Origin: Paragordius varius | Taxonomy: Eukaryota > Nematomorpha | NCBI GenBank assembly: GCA_964247055.1 | Contig: OZ176054.1 | Coordinates: forward strand, 11,470,001 to 11,534,000 | Direction: 5' to 3' | DNA length: 64,000 bases | In this document: piece by piece, positions 49,901-59,800 of the stretch | Layout: each line of letters starts with the position of its first letter | How positions within the stretch are numbered: position 1 is the first letter of the stretch | Translations under genes and position numbers: made by a program | Notes under the pieces: generated by a model | What the model was told of the DNA's origin: nothing | Seen by the model: the letters and a program-made list of their open reading frames with translations, nothing else | The model's database searches: none

Positions 49901-50525
49901 GTGGTTTTATATCTGAAGAATTGAGGAATAGAGTTTCAAACACTTGAAGTATTGCATGTAAAAACGCTTCTTTTTCGGAGCCATCTTTTTCCAATAACTT
50001 TTTATTGATAGGACTTTGGCTTAATAAGGAAGATATATTTTTAGATAGCTTGATACATGTGCCCATCAGTTCTTCTAAATTGGTCGTTGATATTTTTACA
50101 GTAGTAATTAACTTAGATAAAACATTAAGGGTGAATAATTTAGCCATAAAAGGATTGTATAAATCATTTAGCGATTTTAATTCTTGTTGCGCATTGAATG
50201 GATATTCATTGGTAGCTTTAAGTAGAATCATAGATTTATTAAAAAAATCCAAAACCAAAAATGAATCTTCACATATCCTAAATAGATTGGCTAAACGATT
50301 GGTTATTGCCATATTAATTATCTTTCCGTTAAAAACGCCAGTAAATATAATTTGACATATCTGTCCATATAATTTGGTTTGATTCAGTTTTATATCAGAT
50401 TTATCCATGGTATATATAATTTTATCGAAAAATTTCGTCCATTCATAAATATATATTGGTTTTCGATCAACATTCAATCCAATAAGAATGGATTCATTAA
50501 GAAATAGGCTTTGACAATATTCCAT
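43944..50525 (-). CDS. HEATR5B: HEATR5-family protein (Laa1/p200-like), intronless, 2193 aa
   Basis: One uninterrupted reading frame starts MEYCQSLFLNE, resembling the opening of human HEATR5B (MELAHSLLLNE), followed by RKPIYIYEWTKFFDK against human RPVFIFEWLRFLDK. The body is a long alpha-helical HEAT-repeat solenoid. It contains family segments such as PFLRYSSARLIGQIV (about residues 1040-1055), a Gly7 run (about 1676) followed by HEQYSTMWASICRALSMYF, and a C-terminal TITLKTDFSNF of the type seen in this family. Length fits (human about 2070). Family members bind AP-1 with aftiphilin/gamma-synergin and serve endosome-Golgi traffic. Assignment to HEATR5 rather than specifically the A or B paralogue is what the sequence supports. 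Absence of any intron over 6.6 kb is odd beside neighbours with 14-19 introns. It is divergent from TXN2 with 68 bp between start codons. Confidence 0.9.
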   Translation of the reverse strand: MEYCQSLFLNESILIGLNVDRKPIYIYEWTKFFDKIIYTMDKSDIKLNQTKLYGQICQIIFTGVFNGKIINMAITNRLANLFRICEDSFLVLDFFNKSMILLKATNEYPFNAQQELKSLNDLYNPFMAKLFTLNVLSKLITTVKISTTNLEELMGTCIKLSKNISSLLSQSPINKKLLEKDGSEKEAFLHAILQVFETLFLNSSDIKPQLYLDVYKFIVFKNNIFNNTDKEKGFYPSLQILSAQIILLSLNVPKVGCTIMNDFDLILNHCYKLFDYADYFVRKATSKLIAFLVFKTVFPDKDMIQENSVKWKPQTISSGFLTIFKPCLTKLTNINSKVENLTNFTLVPLFKVGGDAANSKYNNPLNYIQSTFTVYKTTLIGVSYALLEFMKLLLSKKPHLILPTASTNHKNVKNFLEDAEGVSYYVTYFYHLFDFVIQHFCLLDNNSSYIKTRAVVPTLYAFHQQIGLTIMRNVCKHLIQDLCDLNVCFNIVHSMLTKKLVGINKDICSCENFLGIIDTIVLMFQTLTLLIERIGPAILNTITTMNQTIENHIWIRGQRMPFSAIRKSAFDCQCQLFQALGPGSILLIDYLKYFWSVLKSQNLSNHATTGTLTTYVHAYARAMVHLCSLYKSTVELYPNQVYLTYDKVFNLFIALNVSFATKSIETENYSEVSWKIANCLVHLTYFKDLIKDMRKYWNMALTIEKKQGPLEPLVIINFNGALSHLHYVCLKYDKQCFVDNEKDFKELLGFVLKSFANIGEILMSNNFQHKCMIVKAKTLFFKILTCLRPSTLDNQYNILIRELIIEITQSPDSLIKLLISPNIAKCNGVESIDTDYIYIREISALLPITLISIPNNNCNTVIHDSCLPLVTYSYDQTHLKGPIYANENDQKINDDLGQTSLDFTNEKTSPLNLLANHWLTHVKEDNEFEKILLEPWVYSTSHSISQRLLSAAIECFQHIYPYIIDKHKLQILKHFDLTLIKIGEQIEENKCNHLLKNVKDVFGYDPYFISRLNLIYSLYGCRASKYLASEEEYKLLVKFAKDSLFSSVSPFLRYSSARLIGQIVKMQRNAKDIFNTAFDGCKESTQPTQRSAFIIELACIIANGKASNLEVKTTINLLLTLSSDPVSMHIRYWSLTSLAIIVESCVYDDIKDLIQPMLLNFSQSILNSTSDPTYETWAYACCISAITGCVGPELNNNLTHTSYLKSLLCTLCHVLNNNNHDFIRLEAFECMYYLFIYVKSSPLQLDDILSSCKHNYNSSYSLLRRKILILLKQIIFKDYSKISVWFRNASSDIEENNNNFIKYLLYNINQEEDMIVKTESKFIIYEMVTTITMIDNHLNDYITSFETILGSKQLDPLSKNQQMGESMSPTVDDDIDSKFSEITLGPTLLNNNVPFSIDTKLLSARCLVLIISTINNHYKYEGPHYTVNHKSGTTQNFLVQHLNELLRISFLCVTNIETCVTLSVLGLKILSLILESFENVYESVDTIDKNAFNIQKDRGDKFSSNHCILEQYEAQIGACLKPAFALSLKSSIPLDDKPTFDGNDKSTDVFAKKNALITAMACYVCGRWVSQCITNAYPIPQTIANNLRVLFDSLRNSEDVKFSKLEKISILHAYSLIYFSSARQTNPINDYEIKTSDLKYLYANWIDFLKHHSIEKIVSPNNGTETLLTKSLGGGGGGLHEQYSTMWASICRALSMYFIHQPVNFDEAFLVLGTVIHALCNNALELRKSELFACFDSLNNLLLNMDFMTPIIINHPKILSEILQISYKLTLAFEDKNEVIFQVLVILQSFITSITKKSDYDIETSDFKNVIIGISIILQRIFKQKLTKLSQHDVYRLIIKAVDTLILLNNFKVENDVSPIFIISLNELYQLYRYTTIRSSINSLANMCISSIAKCIYLNFPASTHKTQIDLSHQEKYIVIVAALYNTIYQGGNESPDSSPLQTIIPFFHLTFSLCEMFHESQSLGECSTFFTRELIGIFDKYIKLINSSLTNATTEEFPNKTHLQTLNVILSFLTKLNEIDFVPKEIFLYFIQTILPSCLKEMDAIVNHPLKAINDIYIHLIKDYFVYFISCLKRCSPAQSTTFLCLLSSFCFKIIAKIDDDDADNNNRQIKTESIRKAIIEILTLFATQYNEIFKHILQNNEHIKVSFEKFILYSSSTTHHLTNGVASNTNSTHNNVPTITLKTDFSNFVSK

Positions 50526-50593
50526 TTTTATCGAGGTTTAAAAAGCTATCTCTAAGCACGCTGATGAAAACAAGCAAGAGTTAAGAACTGCTG
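50526..50593. promoter_or_regulatory. 68-bp divergent promoter between HEATR5 and thioredoxin
   Basis: Only 68 bp separate the two opposed start codons, so both 5' untranslated regions and the promoter must share or overlap this space. An upstream ATG in the TXN2 direction occurs at 50562. No TATA box was recognised. Confidence 0.7.
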
Positions 50594-51022
50594 ATGTTAA
50601 AAAATATTATAGCGTTTGGACCTACGATAACAAAACGATTTTTTGTTAAAAATGTTCAATCCGTTGAAAACTTCCGTGAAATCATAAAAGATAAAACTCC
50701 TGTAGTTGTGGATTTCTATGCCGAGTATAAATTATGCTTGTTAATAGAAAGTTGGTGTGGCCCTTGTAAAATTCTTGGACCTAGATTGGAGCAGGAGATA
50801 GGAAAACATAAAGAAAAGGTTATAATGGCCAAGGTTAATATTGATGAGTTATCTGATTTAGCCGATGAACATAATGTAGGGAATACTTTTATATTTTAGA
50901 TTGTAAATGTACCAACAGTAATTGCTTATAAAAATGGCAAAAAAATTGATACCTTTTCTGGATCCCAAGATGAAAGCTTTATTAAATCATTCGTGGAAAA
51001 GCTAATTAATGGGCCACATTGA
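50594..51022 (+). CDS. TXN2: Mitochondrial-type thioredoxin (3 exons, 125 aa)
   Basis: Exons are 50594-50724, 50752-50875 and 50900-51022, with introns of 27 and 24 nt. Splicing yields VVVDFYADWCGPCK (active site WCGPCK, residues 45-50) and DEHNIVNVPTV with cis-Pro 90, then AYKNGKKIDTFSG and a terminal helix. This fits the thioredoxin fold without gaps. Without splicing the frame stops at a TAG inside intron 2, before the cis-Pro, so at least intron 2 must be removed. The N-terminal ~20 residues (MLKNIIAFGPTITKRFFVKN) are basic and acid-free, as in mitochondrial presequences, which argues for the TXN2 class (disulfide reduction with thioredoxin reductase 2 and peroxiredoxin 3). Cytosolic thioredoxins would lack this extension. 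Confidence 0.93.
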
Positions 51023-51780
51023 TTAGATAATTTTTGACTTTTTTATATTCTGTAAATATTTTATGCCCTAATTCAATCAACAATTTTTTATATCAAATTT
51101 TAAAATATATGCTAGTTATTATTTAAATTTTGACAAAGTTTTATTTGTATACGGTTGCTTTGGGGCATTTAAACATGCATCGCAGATTTCAAATTTAATG
51201 AATTATGCGAAATTTGGAAAATAACAGTTAAAATTAACCATCGTTTTTATCATTCCACATTGTTGCAATCGTTGTAGTTAGAAATAAACTTTTCTAAAAA
51301 AATTATTATGCCATCTTATAATAGACTTAGCAATATCCTATTCTTTCTATTGACCGACGTTGTCAATTTTCTTGCTTTATTTTAGCCCCAATTACGCGAT
51401 ATTCTTACGACGTTTGCTTACTAAGATCTTTGCTTAATAGAATATTACTATAAATAATTCGAAAACTTTTAAGATAAGTCCAAACATTCTGCCTTTGGTG
51501 TTCAGTAAAAATAAATTTTAAATTTTTACTTTAACTGATGCATTATCCCTGATTTTTTGTTTAAGATAGAAGGTTTTTAACTCTCGAATGACTTAAAATT
51601 TAAATATCTATTTTTATATTTCTTATCGTAAATGTTATAAATAGACATATACATATTATACAACTATAAACACAATGACAATTAAAATTAGGATTTATGT
51701 ATCATTAAAATTTGGTTTAAAATAATATCCACATAATTAGTTAGTTTATAATATCCATTATATAATTTTGCCTTTTTTCT
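51023..51780. other. Intergenic space between convergent TXN2 and ABCB7
   Basis: AT-rich; it should contain both 3' untranslated regions and polyadenylation sites. No gene or repeat was recognised. Confidence 0.5.
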
Positions 51781-54700
51781 TCACCACCTGTCCTTGATAA
51801 TTTCTCCATCAACATTATTGTGTAATTTTTTATTAGATGGCTCATTTTTTGGATCGGAAGCATTAGTATTATCACCATTTATTTTGTTTTGATGTTCATG
51901 TGATAATTGAGCTTGCCAGAGCCTATATATATATATATATATATCATAAATTAAATTGGGCATCTTAAGTTAAAACTTTGTTAAAATTTCCATTTTTTAT
52001 ATTTCTGACATTCTTTAGTATGTGCAAAAATATATTGACATTTCATATAAGTTAATTTTTTGTTGTAAAAATAAAATGTTTATATGATGCAAAGTATCAA
52101 ACCATTATTTATAAAAGTCCTATTTTAATCCAAGCGTTTTTTTGATTACATATAAAAATGCAGAAATTTATTTTAAAAATCAATCTTTCGCAGTAACAAC
52201 ACAAAAACATATTGAAATTATAAAAAGTCCTTAACCAAATAAGTCATAGAATATAATTAAGACTACTTTTCGTTATAATATAATAGTAACACTAAAAAAT
52301 CTAAAAACTTAGAAATTCGATATTACTTTTCAATATTTATTACAATACTGTATAAAATATACCGATAATAATAATTTAAATCATCATGATTTTGATTTTG
52401 TTCTGTCGCGTTTTGCATTAATGCTTGTTGAGCTTGACGTATCAAACTGCCATGTGTTCCACGCTGTACTATATGTCCAGCACTATTCATAACCAAAATT
52501 TCATCACTATCCATAACAGTTCCTAGTCTATGTGCTATAACGAGTGAAGTCCTACCTTTGGTTGCCGCTTTAAGTGATGCTTGAATATGCTAATTTTGAA
52601 ATTATTCACAAAAAAAGATAAAATTGTCAAATCTGTTATTGTGTGGAACAAACGGGGTGCATAAATATTTTTTTTTGCAAAAAAATGATTATAAATTCAA
52701 ATATTTTATCAACGCTTAGGGGTTAGCATACAAATACAAAAGGTATTTTATTTCAGTGCGGAAAAAATAGTTTTCCTTATTATGACATAGGGAAAATCAG
52801 TAAAAACGAACGGCTATTCATGACTCTAAAAATGTGTATCGTTTCGAAATTAATATTTTTCATTTTGTTTTTTGAGGGATTTATATTATAACATTAAAAA
52901 AATATTTAAATTTCTAACGATGTGGATGATCAATATATAGAGTAAAAATTATACACACAAAACGTAACAATTAAAAGACAAACAATTATTAAATAGACAA
53001 GACTTTTTTTTAACCTTGATTTTATCATATAACTTATTGTTTTTAGTCGCGAAATGGGGATTAGAAATGTAGATGGATTAAAGATCAAAATAATTTTGTA
53101 ATGAAGTTTTTATATAAGAAAAATTAAGTTGTAAAAAGCATGGTTGTCTTAAATAAATTATTTGTCTATTTTTACGCGTAATGCATGTATAATTTCAACT
53201 TTTGTGCAAATATTATTCGAGTCAAGCAAAATATAAATTTATAATTTTTTATGCGATTTTATTTCTAAATATTGGCCGATATTCCCTTTTTTAATAAAGG
53301 CAAGGGCTAATTTAGATTTTCGTTTTTCCGCACAAACAAAAATAACGTCTTTTAAAATATTAGCCCACAATATATTATTTAATCGTAAAACTCGTTTGTG
53401 CCATTTTTTCATTCATCCACTGACCAATGGTAGAGATCTTTTCGGGTTTTTTAAAACTTCCTTTAAAACCGTTATATGTAAAACTTTAATAAAAATATAA
53501 AATAACTACATAAATATGTCAATAATTTAATCCTGCGTTCTGTAATTATTAATTTTTGAAAAATATTGATAAAAAACTTTTTCCGTTATTGCATCCAGGG
53601 ATGATGTGGCTTCATCAAACAAAAATATGGAAGGATTTTTGAGTATTACCCTGGCAATTGCTATGCGTTGCTTTTCACCACCTAAGACCATATAATAATT
53701 TAAATTAACATAATATTTATGAGAAAGAATATCTAATTATTGTAGGTCATTCCTGTTAAATATAATAAAATATGTAAAGTTTAGGCGTAAAATATTATAA
53801 AAATCATCAAAGTTAAAATATTATTTGTCTAAAGATCTGCAAGTTAATAAAAGATGTCAAGTTTTTTCGCGTCAATTCTAATTATAAAAACTCAATATAT
53901 ATTATATATACAAGATTGTTAAAAATGGCATTAGACTATCAAATCCATATACAATCCCACTGTTGGGTCCATATAAAACAATGAGTTTTTACAATATGAT
54001 TGATATTATAAAAATTTGGTCTTAATATTTTCAGAAAAAAAATTTACACATTTAAGTCCACATATTCACCCCTTATCTCTCCCTAAAAACTTTAAAATCA
54101 AAATCAATCGGAAATGAATAGAAAAAAAACCTGATAACTTTAGCCCACGTTCACCCACGATAGTTTTGTATTGTTTTGGCATTTGTAAAATACTTTCATG
54201 TATTTGAGCAATTTGAGATGCTTCATAAACCCTTTCTAACGGGGCGGATAAATCACCATACCAAATGTTGTGTAATATAGTATCGTGAAACAGGATTGTA
54301 TCCTTTTTTCCCGGAAATTAATGTAGTTTTAAATAATTTGAATTTGAGATAAATTTTAAATACAAATAAGTCAAACATTTGTGAAAACTTATAAAAAAAT
54401 TAATAGTATAATATAAAAAGATTTCGTTAATCATTGAAGCGTAAAAAAATTCTCATAAAACTTTAAGATATAAAAATTCAACGAATGGGTATCTTGAGGT
54501 TAAAAAAGGCGCACAATATTATATCAATGCTGTTTTGAGATTCAATTATATATTTTATTGGATATTAAATATGAAAAAAAGTTGTTTTAACATTTTTCCA
54601 CAAAAAAAAGATAGTGATTCTCATATAAAGTGTCTAAAAATAAAACAAGATTCAAGTGTATTTAATAAATTTATAAAAAAAATTAATATATATCTATAAA

Positions 54701-56850
54701 ATTATAATTTATGATCTAAACGGCTAATAAAAAATTACCTGTGGTACTACACCAATAGCTTGTCGCAATTCATGTAATGAAACATGTCTAATATCTTTAC
54801 CATTTATGCTTATAATCCCCGATCGAGGATCATAAAAACGGTAAAGAAGACGTATAACAGTCGATTTTCTGCATACAAATAAATAAATACAGTAAAAATT
54901 TAAAAATATATTCGTATAAAAGGATAAAATAAATTTTTTTCAACCCTAAATATGAAAAAAAATCATGATTTTCACAAAATTAAATGAATTTCTTCATACT
55001 TTAAATTTATTTTTTTTCGGAAATTTTTTTAATTACCCACATCCACTCCCGCCGACTATGGCTACTTTTTTGCCTGAAGGAACGGTAAATGATAAATCAT
55101 GTAAAACATCCCTGTCGCGCAAATAACCGAATGTGACATTACTAAATTCTATTGAACAATTATTAACATTATTAACATTGACATTATTGTGATATCTGAG
55201 GGAAGTGTTATCAATATTTGTATTTGAGGGGAAAAGAGGTTCAATAGATTTGTCATCCTAAAACCAAAAATAAAAACAAAATAAGTAAAAATAAAAATTA
55301 TGGTAAGATTTTACCTTTTTTTTATATTTGAGTATCGAATCGTCAATTTAGCATAAGTGTAAAATAAAAATACTGTAATCTAAAAAATTAACATTCGATT
55401 TTTTGTAATATGGAGCGCATCTTTAATAAAATTAACCTAAAAAATATTTAAAAGTATAATGGATTATATATCAAGCGAAAGATGAAAAAATTCTTTGATA
55501 TGCATAAAAATTGTCTAACGGTTTTGATTACCATTAACCATGATAATGCGGGTATTTACAACCATCAACCATACCCTTTCAACAATCAAATTATTATATA
55601 TGCAATAATTCAGCAAAATTATATAAATTTATAATGATATTTCGATTACTACAAGTAATCTTTGTCAAACATAAAAATAAAATTTAGTAATCGAAATATC
55701 ATTATAAATTTATATAATTTTGCTGAATTATTGCATATATAATAATAACACTTCAGCGTAAACAATATCCAATCAAATTATATTAACCAGATAATGTGCA
55801 TATTTATAACAATCAACCATACCTTAACAACAATCAAATTATATTAACCGTGAATGGGTAGTTATAATAATCAACGTAAAATTATAATTTTAAATTTAAC
55901 ATTAAGATTAATTTATATTAACTTTGATAGATGGTTTAAGTTTCATGAGTGTAAACATAGTTTGCATATCAACTACACTTTGTCGTATTTCACGATAAAC
56001 ACTGCCCAAAAAATTGAGAGGAAGCGATAATTGAAATATTAATCCATTGATTAGTACTAAATCTCCAACCGTCATATTACCTAAAATTAAATATGGATAA
56101 TTAAAAATTCTTTAAAAGTTTTCGGAAAACTTTTTTAATACAGTAAAGACTTATTTTAGCATATATCGTAATTTGTTAACCCTTTTATATGGATCTCTTA
56201 GTGCAAAAACTGCGTCACTATTCTATAAAATCTATAAAAGCCTTTTGTGAGGGAAATCCAATGTCTATAGTAATATACAGCGGAAGCTTGTTATAATGAT
56301 ACTCTACCTCTGTCATAATAAGTTTTTTTTACTGTAAAAATTATCAACGTCAATGTATTTCATTAATTCATTTAAATCCACTTGTACTTGAATTTGAATT
56401 TTTGATATCGTTTCTGATTAAGACACTTTTCCAATGCAAGATTTTATGTATTAGAGATATATATAAATAAACACAGTTATTATCTAATTATATTTTAGAA
56501 TATTTTTGATATTATTTATTTACTGGTCGGGAAAAAATTGAGTATCAATTAAAATATAAATTTAAAAAAAATATTTTTTTCAAAAAAAGAATCATAATGC
56601 TTTTTTCCCACACAATTCGGATAAGGTTTTTTAAAAATAACTTAAAATATTTTATAAATAAAAACTACCCTGTACAATAGCTTGGGTAGCAAGGGACATG
56701 GTTAGTGTTAAAGCCCCACTAAAAATAAAAAATTGGCCAAAATTCAGAAGTCCTAAACTTTGAGCAGTTTTAATCGATGCCTCTTCATACTTGGCTTGTA
56801 ATTTATCGTATTGTTCGGCTTCGTAACGTTCATTATTAAAGTACTAGTTA

Positions 56851-56896
<46 letters not shown>

Positions 56897-59800
56897 ATTT
56901 ACAATTCAAATTCACTCTCGAACAAGTCTAATTCATCCTAAAAATAAACTATCTGTATTGCTAATATAACTCATTATTAATAGAAAATATATCTTTATGG
57001 CATAGTTTATTATTTTTTACGTATTTTTTAATTTTATAAAAAAAGTTTATTTTTTAAAAATATAAAAATGTACAGGTAAATTTTAATTAATAAACACATA
57101 ATTTATTTTAGGGTGAATTTGAATTGTTCGAGGGTGAATTTGAATTGTTTAAGGGCGCGTTTGAGGTGTAAATGATATATATGTATATAACAATTTTGGC
57201 TAAAAAATTAGAAGTGATTAATAATATTACTTTAACAGTTTCATAGTTTATAAGTGAGTCTACGGCCCGATTGCCAGCTTCATTATCTGCTTTATTCATT
57301 TGAATGCGATATTTCGTTCTAAAGAGCGAAAGAAAATGTAAAAGTTTTTCAAGCAAACGCAACATTTTTTCATCCAAGGGTAACATTTTTTCATCCAAAG
57401 CAAGAAAACGATTTTTTCATAAAATTTAAAATAAATATTTTTATTTTATTACAATTGTATTTATTTAATTTAAAGTTAATATAATAAAATTTTAGCGTTA
57501 AATTATAATTTTTAAGGGTTTATCATCAATATTTGATGGCAAATTCATTGATAAAATGTTGCGTTGGTTGAAAAAATTTTGCTTTTGCATGGAAAATGGT
57601 ATATCAACCATTACATTTATGTTTGGGGTTTATGGAAACAAAACGAACCGAACATCGAAATAAATTTCTTTTATTCAATTATTTATTAATACAAAAATGT
57701 GTTAATATCATTTGGAAATTACCTTTTTTGCTATTATATTTAAAATGTAAAAATACCATCTCAAATTAGCCAAAAAGTGGTCATATTTTTTTATTAGTTT
57801 ATTGTTATCAAAATAATTAGATGATATCTGTATATTAAAGAAAAAGCATTATTACGCAAATTTATAGGAGAAACCGAAAGCATATGTGAATATTCATACA
57901 TTAAAAATTTAATTATATAGAACCAAAAATTTAAAACGTAAAAAACAAAATTTAGATCAAAAAGACAACCATATTTTCTAAAATAATTTAATATTTCCTA
58001 CATTTTATAATTTTAAAGTATCGTATTGAGAATATGATGGTTAAATTACGCATTTATTTCTAGCTGCAAAGCAAAATGATCGGTTATAATTTACATAATA
58101 CAAGTTTAAATTATTTAGTAGCAGTTGATATACCGGTTTTTTCGTATATTTTCTGTTTATATTGCATATAGATGTGATTTTTTTCTCGCTTTTTTAGGTA
58201 ATAAACAATATCTATGAATGCTAATGATAATATTTAATTATAAAAAATACTAATACTTTCATAAACGCGATAATTTATATATAAAAATTTAATATTTGAT
58301 TCAAATTCCTTAACTCTTTTTTATGTGTATATATCTATAATCTTATTATTAATAAAATCGTATTTATCGCTTATATTTAAATTGTTAATTATGAAAAAAA
58401 ACAAATTTTAAATCATACAATAATTCTATAAACAATAAATTTAAAAATAAACTTTTAATCCAAAAAAAAGTAAATAAAAAAACCTCCAAGATGTAATCCC
58501 TAGGGTCCATGCCGTATAAGCCGTCATACAGGCAAGCGTTATAGCGGCATATTCAACACCACATTTATACCACTATAAATAGTATTTTTTAGATGAAAAA
58601 AAAGATTAATTACAGTAAAAATAATTAACCCTCGATCTTTGTGATAAATAATTTATATAATATTTCGTTTTATTATTATTTTTATATTTTATTGCATTTA
58701 ATCCATGTATAGTATACTCTTATATTTGTATGAAAACGATTTAATAAATTATACATTTATATCATGTTAGTATTGAAAAGTTAAAAAATTTTGGCTATAT
58801 AGATTCAAATGGTCCATTTTAAGTTTAATCCGTACATATTTTTCCTATAAAATCATATATAAATATAACATAAGAAAAATTACTAAAATTCCAGTAACGA
58901 TAGACACTTCAAGTATGGTAGGGACCAAATTAAACACCAAAGCACTCAGGACAAAATTTATACCTCTAGCGATATAAAAATATAAGGAATTTGACAGAAT
59001 TAATTTCTAAAAATATATAATTCACAATAAACACTTTAAAAAAAAGAAAATCATATTTTTGTTCCATGCTTAAAAGCTACATAAAAAAGTTTTGACTGTA
59101 AAATTGATTATAATATGCAATTAAACAAAGTAATACCGTGTCCCTCTATCAATAGCCTTTGAAAGGGCCCCCGTTTGCCGAGACAAATGGAAATCAAGGT
59201 CCAAGGAATGTAAATGGAGAAAAACACTTTTTGCCACACGGCGAATAGAGTTTTGGGCAACTTTAGCAAAAACGGCCGTTCTTAACTCCGTGAAAAGGGA
59301 GGCACCTGTACGGGCCAATCCATCTATAATATATATGGGTGCAGTGTGAATTGATATATACCATTTACAGTTCGAATTCACCCTAAAACGATTCAAGTTC
59401 ACCCTTGAACAATTCAAATTCACCCTAAAATAAATTATGTGTTTTTTAAGATTAAAAATTACCTATATTTTTTTTTTATATTTTTTTAAAAAAGAAACTT
59501 TGTATATAATCAAAATAATACTGAAAAAAAAATAAACTTTGCCATAAAAATATATTTAATTATAATGATGAGTTATATTAGACCGACTTTTCATTATTTA
59601 TTTTTAGGGTGAATTTGAATTGGTCGAGGGTGAATTTGAATTGTTCAAGGGTGAATTTGAATTATTTAAAGGTGAATTTGAATTGTAAATGGTATATATT
59701 TGAAAGATAAAAAGTAAGTAGAAAGTAAAAAAAAATATTTTAATGAGCATATACTTATAGCACGATATTTATGAAAACGTTGATGTTAAATATATTGCAC

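Noticed and set aside
50725-50747. Alternative 23-nt splice in TXN2 ending at the first AG
   Set aside because: It shifts the frame and destroys WCGPCK; the AG four bases further gives ADWCGPCK in frame.
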